Positions 49,801 to 55,626 of a DNA stretch of 56,432 nucleotides are shown one piece after another. The stretch lies in the NCBI GenBank assembly GCA_947169245.1, contig CAMVPA010000022.1, positions 1 to 56,432 on the forward strand. The letters run 5' to 3'. The translations under genes were made by a program, and so were the position numbers. The stretch's first letter is position 1, and each line of letters starts with the position of its first letter. The DNA is from an uncultured Prevotellaceae bacterium (lineage in GTDB: Bacteria; Bacteroidota; Bacteroidia; Bacteroidales; Bacteroidaceae). The notes beneath the pieces are model-generated. The model was given only the letters and a program-made list of their open reading frames with translations, made no database searches and had not been told where the DNA came from.

Positions 49801-49847
49801 TTAATCACTCTCTGCTGGATCTCTGCTGCGTTCTGTACGTTCTGCAT
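46818..49847 (-). CDS. Fusion of degenerate HsdM-like methylase, HsdS-like segment and histidine kinase
   Basis: 1009 residues, soluble. Residues about 150-380 follow type I methylase order: KVYNPFTGFAQLACL (172-186) at the AdoMet motif (normally D-P-x-x-G-x-G), FFCEESYMSYF, NAVVSYIPYIPS (255-266) where N-P-P-Y is expected, and DGGKMILIIPTEYFW. Both key motifs are altered, so methylation is doubtful. Residues about 440-640 look like a type I target-recognition segment (TPWVKKGDLSF, YGEVLFAVIRATGRAIAVSK, LSNILVPTDKRIIYDEL). The H-box RMRKHDMGQYIFEL gives His667. A cysteine-spaced repeat (787-865) precedes the ATPase domain: NDLHRAVNNIIENARKHGF, FRNNGNPLPDGM and AGTGLGGSYV. The partner receiver gene follows 7 bp later. 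A DNA-sensing kinase for defence is the favoured inference. Confidence 0.8.
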   Translation of the reverse strand: MQNVQNAAEIQQRVINLVELYRTKVGKESLAAKELAENYKSQYENEVDFACSLHEQGIGGYVLDINIPKEAVDAIRVNEQLLGYFYKEVAKEEADLDVLSYFLADKYDSSILTAEETVFLKSHFSDMVNYIIQTPNNNLQAVEEDDRNDIELLPQEVLELVKERVAIPAGSKVYNPFTGFAQLACLYKDCSFFCEESYMSYFKRWNMFCDKLRETGYVENKVDENRLYAWMRVALYANKINAKIIEDSSIPQDYNAVVSYIPYIPSAIPNKTQGRMSDEPSDPDMINKIISAYQNLADGGKMILIIPTEYFWEKKVITSERGMKYALELEALWKQLIADNSLVEIIQLPSVMGKSFYGNEHCIVIVEKGYDSQDVIFVDARFASRNSYKSEFDNALDLDALKKTHLNHGCVLETGLRKFVRVPISDLKADFLLPEFFVLEKPAEKEHPVSLCEICSLSDIFIYNVNCDLPEDTPWVKKGDLSFNYKGELDVEGLQTANCPNNPKDWKYGTMDISRIVMGAIGENKPSAEVARISRYRNCRYIDGRKDAVLLYQSYGEVLFAVIRATGRAIAVSKDIHVFYPKDGIDALSLLAILRQPIVYRQLQTIEKFGLYGPNSHLSNILVPTDKRIIYDELHRMNTEKTINDTQKEKFSAMKTEYINEVRMRKHDMGQYIFELMNIEDLMRYYLENRETEKDFCLQIESLLDNFQSSLGELSMLLDNLSKEEQFGNPEDTSVDNYLSLLKSRYKAENFKIVYECDKQSIKKYLYKKNATNVFVDRVCQEVPDIVINTNCQEDNSVAFDANCDEESGVVIDANCDEESGVVIDANCDEESGVVINMECQEESIVIIDNSCQEDTYVSIDEHFNDQDDSVADETNNVDILYNDFANSKYYVPTLYISPNDLHRAVNNIIENARKHGFTDASKTNYIVRIRLSINEDDMFQIDFRNNGNPLPDGMNKMRYGIKGEKAGKTAGTGLGGSYVKSFVEHYGGDYDIFMEEGWTVVRICLPIK
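47341..47460 (-). repeat. 36-bp tandem repeats within the kinase-methylase gene
   Basis: Nearly perfect units start at 47353, 47389 and 47425 on the plus strand (GATTCTTCGTCGCAGTTCGC plus ATCAATGACAACACCG). They encode the 12-residue unit ANCDEESGVVID. Degenerate units extend on both sides to about 47270-47510, keeping one Cys every 12 residues. Confidence 0.9.
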
Positions 49848-49907
49848 ATCTCTTGTGTTTTTGTTGGTTAGTACTCTATGTCCTGCACTTGTGTCTCAAA
49901 TGCGCTG

Positions 49908-49915
49908 CAAAGGTA
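49908..49915 (-). promoter_or_regulatory. -7 box (TACCTTTG) for the kinase-methylase/receiver operon
   Basis: The minus strand reads CGGTTGTACCTTTGCAGCGC, 61 bp before the ATG at 49847. Confidence 0.6.
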
Positions 49916-49954
49916 CAACCGATTTCCGAATGCTCCAAACATTCCTGCCTCGCG

Positions 49955-49981
49955 AACGGTTCCTTCCTTCGTGGAACCGTT
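49955..49981. terminator. 9-bp perfect stem-loop after the RloB-like gene
   Basis: AACGGTTCC (49955-49963) and GGAACCGTT (49973-49981) pair exactly. It lies 12 bp after the RloB stop and 40 bp upstream of the next promoter box. It matches the hairpin at 45575-45601 in sequence and in its distance to the promoter box. Confidence 0.55.
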
Positions 49982-49992
49982 TCTCATCCCTG

Positions 49993-51153
49993 TCAACATG
50001 TTGATAAGTTAAATTGGGACATGTTAAAGTCATCACTGATTCCATCTTCTTTGGCACAGAAATAAATGTTGCCATACCATGTGATCTTCAGATAATAATC
50101 ATCATGTGCCAGAAGTTTGTCCAGACTTATAGAGTATTCAGTATCTGGAAGGACTTCAATTTCTTCCAGATTGTCCTTTATCTGCCGCTCAACATTGATT
50201 TGTGGTCGATTATCGGTAAAGGCTTCCATAATGGAAATACACCCAGCAGGCATCATCATCCTTATCTTTGACTCATTCTTGAAAGTTATAGTATTGCCGA
50301 TTCTTTTCAAAAGATGATATTGTCCATCGCCAATTTTATGACAGAAGATGTCGCCATGTTCCAAAGCGTGGTATCCTAATAGCCTTAATGTCAGACGATA
50401 GGAATCAAGATACGGATTCCGCTCATACACCTCTGTGTTTGCAGGAAGCGTTGCGAGACTATGCCATTTCACGCGGTGGGAGTTGAAAATTCCATACCAT
50501 AGGTTTCGGACAAAGGAGAAAGTCTGCCCGTTTTTGCTGTTTTGCCAATAGCCATGACTTCGCGCATAGCCATTGATACACTTGTCGCCTCCACATGCTT
50601 TACCAGGTACCGCGCTGGGCAGACAGCAATTGAAGTAACGCGTCTTGCCGCTTATCTTACCATCACATTCTGATTTTTGAAAAGCCTGTATGCAACACTC
50701 AAAATGCTGAAGAAGATACATCTCAAAACATCTGCTGGTGAATGCAAGGTTGAGATGATTGTTTATAGCCCTTTCTCTGCGAACTTTTTCAAATGCCTGT
50801 TGGTGATGGGGGTGGTCGTCTTTATCAAAGACTACCCAAACCTCGGAGAAATTCTTCAGTTGTGCTATTCCTGAATCTACCCAACATTCAGGCATCGGCC
50901 CTCGCATGATAACCTCATCAGTAGATGAAGACATGTTTTCCAATTGGCGTCTCGCAGACCTTCGCCCTTGAGTATCGCTATCGGCATTGCTGCGCTTAGT
51001 AGGCACTGGGTAAACCCGATATTGGTAATCCAAGGGCCAACGCTGGCGTTCCATCCACGCTATGAGGTCGCTAAAGAAATAAGGCTCAGTTTTCTCACCT
51101 TCACAAATGATGCAGATGGAGTAGTCTGGCTGGAGATGTTCACTCTGTCTCAT
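49993..51153 (-). CDS. RloB-like (toprim-type) protein with long C-terminal extension
   Basis: 386 residues. The first ~190 match the RloB family: YSICIICEGEKTEPYFFSDL with the acidic toprim Glu, VWVVFDKDDHPHHQQAFEKV with the D-x-D pair, and NLAFTSRCFEMYLLQHFECC, the F-E-x-(W/Y)-L-L-x-H-F motif. Family members are usually about 200 residues, so the following ~190 residues (KCINGYARSHGYWQNSKNGQ ... YHALEHGDIFCHKIGDGQYH) are an extra part with several Cys/His. RloB occurs beside RloA ATPases in restriction-linked defence loci, where a toprim-type nuclease acts on an ATPase signal. It overlaps the ATPase gene by 14 bp, showing tight coupling. Confidence 0.82.
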   Translation of the reverse strand: MRQSEHLQPDYSICIICEGEKTEPYFFSDLIAWMERQRWPLDYQYRVYPVPTKRSNADSDTQGRRSARRQLENMSSSTDEVIMRGPMPECWVDSGIAQLKNFSEVWVVFDKDDHPHHQQAFEKVRRERAINNHLNLAFTSRCFEMYLLQHFECCIQAFQKSECDGKISGKTRYFNCCLPSAVPGKACGGDKCINGYARSHGYWQNSKNGQTFSFVRNLWYGIFNSHRVKWHSLATLPANTEVYERNPYLDSYRLTLRLLGYHALEHGDIFCHKIGDGQYHLLKRIGNTITFKNESKIRMMMPAGCISIMEAFTDNRPQINVERQIKDNLEEIEVLPDTEYSISLDKLLAHDDYYLKITWYGNIYFCAKEDGISDDFNMSQFNLSTC

Positions 51154-52378
51154 CGCGGAACAGATTTTCTATTGATTCTATCTTGGGAAGGCCGCCAAAA
51201 CGCTTGGCCATATACCACTCTTTGATGTTCGTATCCTCGTCGATGCCATCAAAATCTGCCAACGAATATAGCTCGGAAGAACCGTCAGCCTTCTTTTGCA
51301 TCAGCCATATCTGATCCAAGCGGAGACTCTTCTCATCCATCAGGTTAATATCGTGAGTGGTCAGTATCAACTGTGCATGATGTTTGTTGATTCTCTCATT
51401 TTGGAACATCTTAATGATAAATTCTGTAATGTATGTATGGAGTGAGGCATCAAGTTCGTCGACAAACAATGTATAGCCCTTGTCCAGTGCTTCAATAATC
51501 TTCAAACCGAGCAAGAAAAGATGTTGGGTCCCTAATGATTCGATAAACGAGAAGAACTCTACAGGTTTAATAGTTCCGTCAATCATCACCATGTCGTGGA
51601 TAAACATAAGGTCCTTAAACTCTGAGTTTTCATTAGGAATCCGAAAGTCTTTGAAACCTGTATCAAGATGCTTCAAGAATTGTATTAGTTTTTCTCTGTA
51701 GCCATTATCCTTGGAAAGCAGCATCTTGGCATTAATCCAAAGTGCCTGGGTCATGCCAAGATTATAACTGTTAGTCATCTGAATCGATAGCAGTTCGTAT
51801 GCTATTTCAGAAACTACAGGAACATTTACAGCTTGAAGATAAGTAATAGCAATCTGGTTCTTTCGTACTTTGTCTTGTTGGAGTGCAAAATCTTTAATTC
51901 CGTCATCCAATACAATAGTATGCTTATTGCTCTCAGCATAGATGCGTCTAAAAAGAATGATATCCTCTCCTTCAACAAACTTTGAGAGAGACTCATCAAG
52001 CACTTCTTTTGCATTAATCTTTAGTTTGTATGTATAAAGAAAACCATCACGATGATACAAGCGAATCTTAAAACTCGTCGGTGCTTTCATTGTAGTTTCA
52101 GTCAACCCAAAAGGAGCCAATCCCAATCCATTAAATCCATCTTCTTCCTTTAAGATAGCATTAACAATTAAGAGATCGTGAAGCCAACTCAAGCAACGTA
52201 TCAAGTTTGTCTTGCCAGAGGCATTAGCACCATAGATGACACCAACCTTTAGGCATTTCCCAGAATCATTGATACGATAATAATTCTGGTTCTTTGCATT
52301 AGTCTCTGTACCTTCCATAGAAAAGACGACTTTCTCTTTGAAGGAATACATATTTTCAAACTCAATATCGTATATCAT
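51140..52378 (-). CDS. RloA-like AAA ATPase (AAA_15/AAA_21, ABC-type)
   Basis: 412 residues from the ATG at 52378; an upstream ATG at 52411 precedes the promoter box and is excluded. IEFENMYSFKEKVVFSME is the usual first strand, Walker A is VGVIYGANASGKTNLIRCLS, the signature-like region lies around FFSFIESLGTQHLFLLGLKI, Walker B is KGYTLFVDELDASLHTYITE and the H-loop is LILTTHDINLMD. This is the overcoming-lysogenisation (OLD)/RloA type of ATPase that senses a trigger and controls a toprim or nuclease partner. Its partner here is the RloB-like protein encoded downstream with a 14-bp overlap. A WYL regulator gene lies just upstream. Confidence 0.88.
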   Translation of the reverse strand: MIYDIEFENMYSFKEKVVFSMEGTETNAKNQNYYRINDSGKCLKVGVIYGANASGKTNLIRCLSWLHDLLIVNAILKEEDGFNGLGLAPFGLTETTMKAPTSFKIRLYHRDGFLYTYKLKINAKEVLDESLSKFVEGEDIILFRRIYAESNKHTIVLDDGIKDFALQQDKVRKNQIAITYLQAVNVPVVSEIAYELLSIQMTNSYNLGMTQALWINAKMLLSKDNGYREKLIQFLKHLDTGFKDFRIPNENSEFKDLMFIHDMVMIDGTIKPVEFFSFIESLGTQHLFLLGLKIIEALDKGYTLFVDELDASLHTYITEFIIKMFQNERINKHHAQLILTTHDINLMDEKSLRLDQIWLMQKKADGSSELYSLADFDGIDEDTNIKEWYMAKRFGGLPKIESIENLFRDETE

Positions 52379-52400
52379 GACTACATTTTTAATTTGAGGA

Positions 52401-52408
52401 CAAAGATA
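52401..52408 (-). promoter_or_regulatory. -7 box (TATCTTTG) for the RloA/RloB pair
   Basis: The minus strand reads TTTTTTGTATCTTTGTCCTC, 22 bp before the ATG at 52378. The leader would be about 15 bases. Confidence 0.65.
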
Positions 52409-52425
52409 CAAAAAAAATCAGAAAT

Positions 52426-53553
52426 TTATATAGAATTCTCTATTTTTTCATCAAAATGACCATCATATTGCACAATTTGACACTTTAGAATATACTTTAT
52501 CTGCTCTCTTAGTCGCAGCGGCTGCATCACCTCGAGATTCTCACCGTACATCAAGATCCTGCCTCGCAGTTCGCGATTGGGTTCTATCGTCAGCGTCACT
52601 TCTCCATACCATTGACCATCATGTTCTCCAAAGGGAATAGTCTCTTTCTGGCTATGGTGCAAGGGTTTGGTCAGTAGCAAGCCATGCTGATACTCTGTCT
52701 TTGTTCGAATGACGACTTCCTCAACCTTGGCATCCTTCTCATGGGTGACACCAACGATATTATTAAAATACTCCTGATAGAATCCTTTGGGAGCTGGGAT
52801 GTATTCCATACCGTTCACCTCGCAAACCTCACCAACAATTCTGTCCAAAGGCACATTGTATGCTTGATAGGGTTCACGATCGGCATCGCCAAACACGAAC
52901 CAACGACCATTATATTCTTTCAAGAACTGAGGATGAAAAATGAGTTCGAAAGCATCCTGCCCGAAAGGCTGATAGGAGAACTGCAAAACCTGCCTGTCCG
53001 TAATGGCTTTGTTGAACACTGGTAAGAGATCGATATTCGTTAGATTCTGCTCCAAACTGGAACGGATATGGCTGGCACCGCTCTCTGCCTCCCTGTTGGT
53101 GTCAAGAAGCAACTGAGTGTTCTCGAAATAAGATGAAAACCAACTGTATGGCAGGATGCCTGCTGATGCCTTGCAGAAGGCGACATAATCCTCAATCCGT
53201 TTCTGTTCGATGGCCTGCCGTTCCGCTGCTAGCGGGTCGTCACTCTTGCCAATATATTTAAACGCCTTACCCTTGCCCGTCTTACCATTGTCCTCAATAC
53301 CTCCGGGACTAACCTGTTCCAGGGCTCTGACCACTTCTGAAGAAGCCTTCTTCAAGTCGCCATAGAACATCTCTTTAGAAAGTGTCGCCTTTGGATTATT
53401 ATCGTAGAAGCCTTTTGGAAGCCTCCGCTTGATACACATAATGTCAGCGAGCGTCACAAACTCACGCTTCATCAACTCGTCGTAAAAGATATTCACGAAC
53501 GTTGTCCTGACACCCACTCCAGCAAAGATATTCTTGGTAGTCATATTCATCAT
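52426..53553 (-). CDS. WYL-domain transcriptional regulator, copy A
   Basis: 375 residues. The N-terminal ~110 residues are helical and could hold a winged helix (MKREFVTLADIMCIKRRLPK). The WYL domain (about 190-300) has KAITDRQVLQFSYQPFGQ, FHPQFLKEYNGRWFVFGDAD (the W-Y-L-like core) and YNVPLDRIVGEV; a WCX-like part follows (VVIRTKTEYQHGLLLTKPLH ... LREQIKYIL). WYL proteins bind nucleic acid or nucleotide ligands and often repress defence operons (CapW, BrxR). It lies 48 bp upstream of the RloA start. Its close relative at 55627-56432 precedes the AbiE pair. Confidence 0.88.
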   Translation of the reverse strand: MMNMTTKNIFAGVGVRTTFVNIFYDELMKREFVTLADIMCIKRRLPKGFYDNNPKATLSKEMFYGDLKKASSEVVRALEQVSPGGIEDNGKTGKGKAFKYIGKSDDPLAAERQAIEQKRIEDYVAFCKASAGILPYSWFSSYFENTQLLLDTNREAESGASHIRSSLEQNLTNIDLLPVFNKAITDRQVLQFSYQPFGQDAFELIFHPQFLKEYNGRWFVFGDADREPYQAYNVPLDRIVGEVCEVNGMEYIPAPKGFYQEYFNNIVGVTHEKDAKVEEVVIRTKTEYQHGLLLTKPLHHSQKETIPFGEHDGQWYGEVTLTIEPNRELRGRILMYGENLEVMQPLRLREQIKYILKCQIVQYDGHFDEKIENSI

Positions 53554-53567
53554 GTTTTAGGACACTG

Positions 53568-53575
53568 CAAAGATA
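53568..53575 (-). promoter_or_regulatory. -7 box (TATCTTTG) for WYL copy A
   Basis: The minus strand reads TTTGTTGTATCTTTGCAGTG, 14 bp before the ATG at 53553. Confidence 0.65.
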
Positions 53576-53767
53576 CAACAAATCTCTGATATATCAATGC
53601 ATATTCTGCAAAAATCGTAATTCCACAAGGCTTGTTATCGGTTTTTGCTTGCTTGATAGCGGGGAAAAAAAATTTCTTTTCCTAAAAAAACACTCTGTAT
53701 CTGTTTTGCGCCTGCTCATAATAATCTAGTGGTCTGTCCGGCCCGTAGCAAACAGCACTTGGGAGAT

Positions 53768-53790
53768 TTGTGCCATTTTTAATGGCACAA
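53768..53790. terminator. 10-bp stem-loop in the gap before WYL copy A
   Basis: TTGTGCCATT (53768-53777) pairs with AATGGCACAA (53781-53790) around TTT. The 271-bp gap 53576-53846 has no other clear feature apart from A/T-rich runs. On the minus strand the hairpin follows the helicase remnant by 56 bp and could end that transcript. Confidence 0.5.
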
Positions 53791-53846
53791 TCATCATAAC
53801 GTTTCTTATTTTTATTCTTTTGTTGTCGTGAACTATGCCCCCAATT

Positions 53847-54104
53847 TTACACCTCGTTTTTAAGATATAACTTCGTTGGGACATCCGACAGAGGATATGC
53901 CAGATTTGTCGTGGAATAGAGAACGAACAACTTATGCATAGTACGGGTCATAGCCACATATAGGGCTTTTCTTGATTCATTATCTGATGCGCCATTATAC
54001 ATTGGCAGGATTACAATGTCAAATTGCAAGCCTTTTGCACTGTGATAGGTCATGATTTTCGGTATAAATGTTACCCACCTTATCAATAATTCACTATTTG
54101 TCAT
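53847..54104 (-). pseudogene. C-terminal remnant of a UvrD/Rep-type helicase
   Basis: 85 codons. IMTYHSAKGLQFDIVILPMY is UvrD motif V (T-x-H-x-x-K-G-L-x-F), and RKALYVAMTRTMHKLFVLYS is motif VI (L-Y-V-A-x-T-R). The ATPase motifs and all of the upper parts are missing. The first codons overlap the end of the AbiEii gene, so the helicase gene has been cut and joined there. It still has an ATG in frame and might be translated, but it cannot be a working helicase. Confidence 0.8.
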
Positions 54105-54975
54105 TATTTGGGCACAATTGCTCCCAATACGGCTGCAATTGAGTTCGGATAAGAGCACCAACATCAGTAAAGGACAATTGCTTGCTGTACTTGATTCGTT
54201 TGAGAAATCCTTTCCAATAAAGTGAGCGATTACTATCAGTGAAGAAGTCCTCACTGAATAGTGGGTGGTTCTCTTTATAATCAGTACCACGATTGGCAAA
54301 TGTAGCCTTGATGGCTTCTGAAAGGATAGCAGAATCTAATGTCTGCTTTGACAGAATCTGGTACACATCGAAGAAGTCCTTCATACGACTGTTTCCAAGC
54401 GATAGTGAAATCATGGCCTGAAACTTCTCAGCAACAACAGTCTCCAACGAGTAGGCCAAGATATTTGCCCCTGGGGCAGTGCCAATCAAAGCAGGAAATG
54501 CCAACTGTTGAGGAGATGGGGTAATGACATCACCAAAGCCTATATCCATGGAGATATTCTGCTGGGCTGTGTCAAGATGTGCTAAAAGAGAAAGACGCAC
54601 TCCATGATACTCCTTGGAAATGGCTATCTCACTGGTTTCTATCGTATCGATGTCAAACACAACACCATCCTCCTTACATTCTATTTGGCAGATCACTTGG
54701 AATATCTTCTTGATATTCGCCATATCGTTGCTGACATTCTTTGCCATGAAATCAATATCCAATGTAGGACGTGCCTGAAAACCATCGTGAGCATAGAGCA
54801 ATGCACCACCCTTCAAAATAAACTTGTCCTTATAATCGCTGAGAGAAAGTCTGTACAATAGTCGCTCTTGTAAATAGCGTGAGATAAGCAACTGCGAACT
54901 GTATTTCTCTGCACGAGAGATATTAAGCAGACGCTCCTTTACTGACCTTCCGTAGTTTTTGATCGTTTTTGCCAT
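54094..54975 (-). CDS. AbiEii-family nucleotidyltransferase toxin
   Basis: 293 residues. KFILKGGALLYAHDGF and RPTLDIDFMAKNV give the nucleotidyltransferase core (G-G and D-x-D), followed by SMDIGFGDVITPSPQQL and the family motif ETVVAEKFQAMISLSLGNSR MKDFFDVY. AbiEii is the toxin of the type IV AbiE toxin-antitoxin and abortive-infection systems. In some homologues it adds nucleotides to tRNA or another target. It lies 4 bp after the AbiEi-like gene on the same strand. Its last codons overlap the helicase remnant, a sign that the right edge of that fragment is a recombination joint. Confidence 0.93.
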   Translation of the reverse strand: MAKTIKNYGRSVKERLLNISRAEKYSSQLLISRYLQERLLYRLSLSDYKDKFILKGGALLYAHDGFQARPTLDIDFMAKNVSNDMANIKKIFQVICQIECKEDGVVFDIDTIETSEIAISKEYHGVRLSLLAHLDTAQQNISMDIGFGDVITPSPQQLAFPALIGTAPGANILAYSLETVVAEKFQAMISLSLGNSRMKDFFDVYQILSKQTLDSAILSEAIKATFANRGTDYKENHPLFSEDFFTDSNRSLYWKGFLKRIKYSKQLSFTDVGALIRTQLQPYWEQLCPNNDK

Positions 54976-54979
54976 ACTA

Positions 54980-55555
54980 TTAGATCATATATTTTACGAG
55001 TTCGTCCATACGCTTGCCCAACCGCATGGCATTAGCGTAGGCATAAAGGCGTGTGATATCACTATCTTTTCGTGAAAGATAGTTGCGAAGAACCTCGGAA
55101 CTGACATCTATTCCAATCCTGTTACGATATTTGACGGCATCGCACACGGATTTTTCCATATCGTATATCTTAACCTGAAAGCCCTCGATAACGGTTTCTG
55201 AAACTCCAAGTTCGAAAACATTCTTACTCAAAAAGAAAAGTTCTATGGGTGGGTATTCAGGCAAGGTAACCTTTCGGCTTCGCTCAATAGCGATACAATA
55301 AGAAAGGGGAATCTGGGTAGTCAGTCCATAGTGTGACCATGCAGAATACGCACACAATACGCCACCAGGAACAAGTCGTTCCACGTCAACCATTGGTTTC
55401 GCCAATCCTTCATTGAGCGCATAGATGCCTTGGCGCACGCGAACAATAGTTCCCTTTTCAACCTCATACAAAAGTTGGTTGTAAAGGGATTTCTCCTTTG
55501 CTTCTGCTGAGGATATATATCCTCCGTTCTGGCTGATGTACTCCTTGATATTCAT
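54980..55555 (-). CDS. AbiEi-like antitoxin/transcriptional repressor
   Basis: 191 residues. The N-terminal winged-helix region (NGGYISSAEAKEKSLYNQLL, YEVEKGTIVRVRQGIYAL) is the AbiEi_4 pattern, followed by PGGVLCAYSAWSHYGLTTQI and VEGFQVKIYDMEKSVCDAVK-type blocks (here IEGFQVKIYDMEKSVCDAV). AbiEi proteins repress their own operon and counteract AbiEii. The gap to the toxin is 4 bp. It has its own -7 box 22 bp upstream. No defect is visible. Confidence 0.9.
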   Translation of the reverse strand: MNIKEYISQNGGYISSAEAKEKSLYNQLLYEVEKGTIVRVRQGIYALNEGLAKPMVDVERLVPGGVLCAYSAWSHYGLTTQIPLSYCIAIERSRKVTLPEYPPIELFFLSKNVFELGVSETVIEGFQVKIYDMEKSVCDAVKYRNRIGIDVSSEVLRNYLSRKDSDITRLYAYANAMRLGKRMDELVKYMI

Positions 55556-55576
55556 CTTTCATTAGAAATAATGCTG

Positions 55577-55584
55577 CAAATATA
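55577..55584 (-). promoter_or_regulatory. -7 box (TATATTTG) for the AbiE operon
   Basis: The minus strand reads AAATGCAGTATATTTGCAGC, 22 bp before the AbiEi ATG. Confidence 0.6.
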
Positions 55585-55626
55585 CTGCATTTTTTTGAAA
55601 GTGCAGTAGTTTTGAAGGAAAATCTG

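Noticed and set aside
49993..52378. The ATPase and toprim-like pair considered as a PARIS (AriA/AriB) system.
   Set aside because: The motifs of the second gene (CEGEKTEPYFF, FEMYLLQHF) fit RloB better than the DUF4435 protein of PARIS; the systems are related, but I keep the RloA/RloB name.
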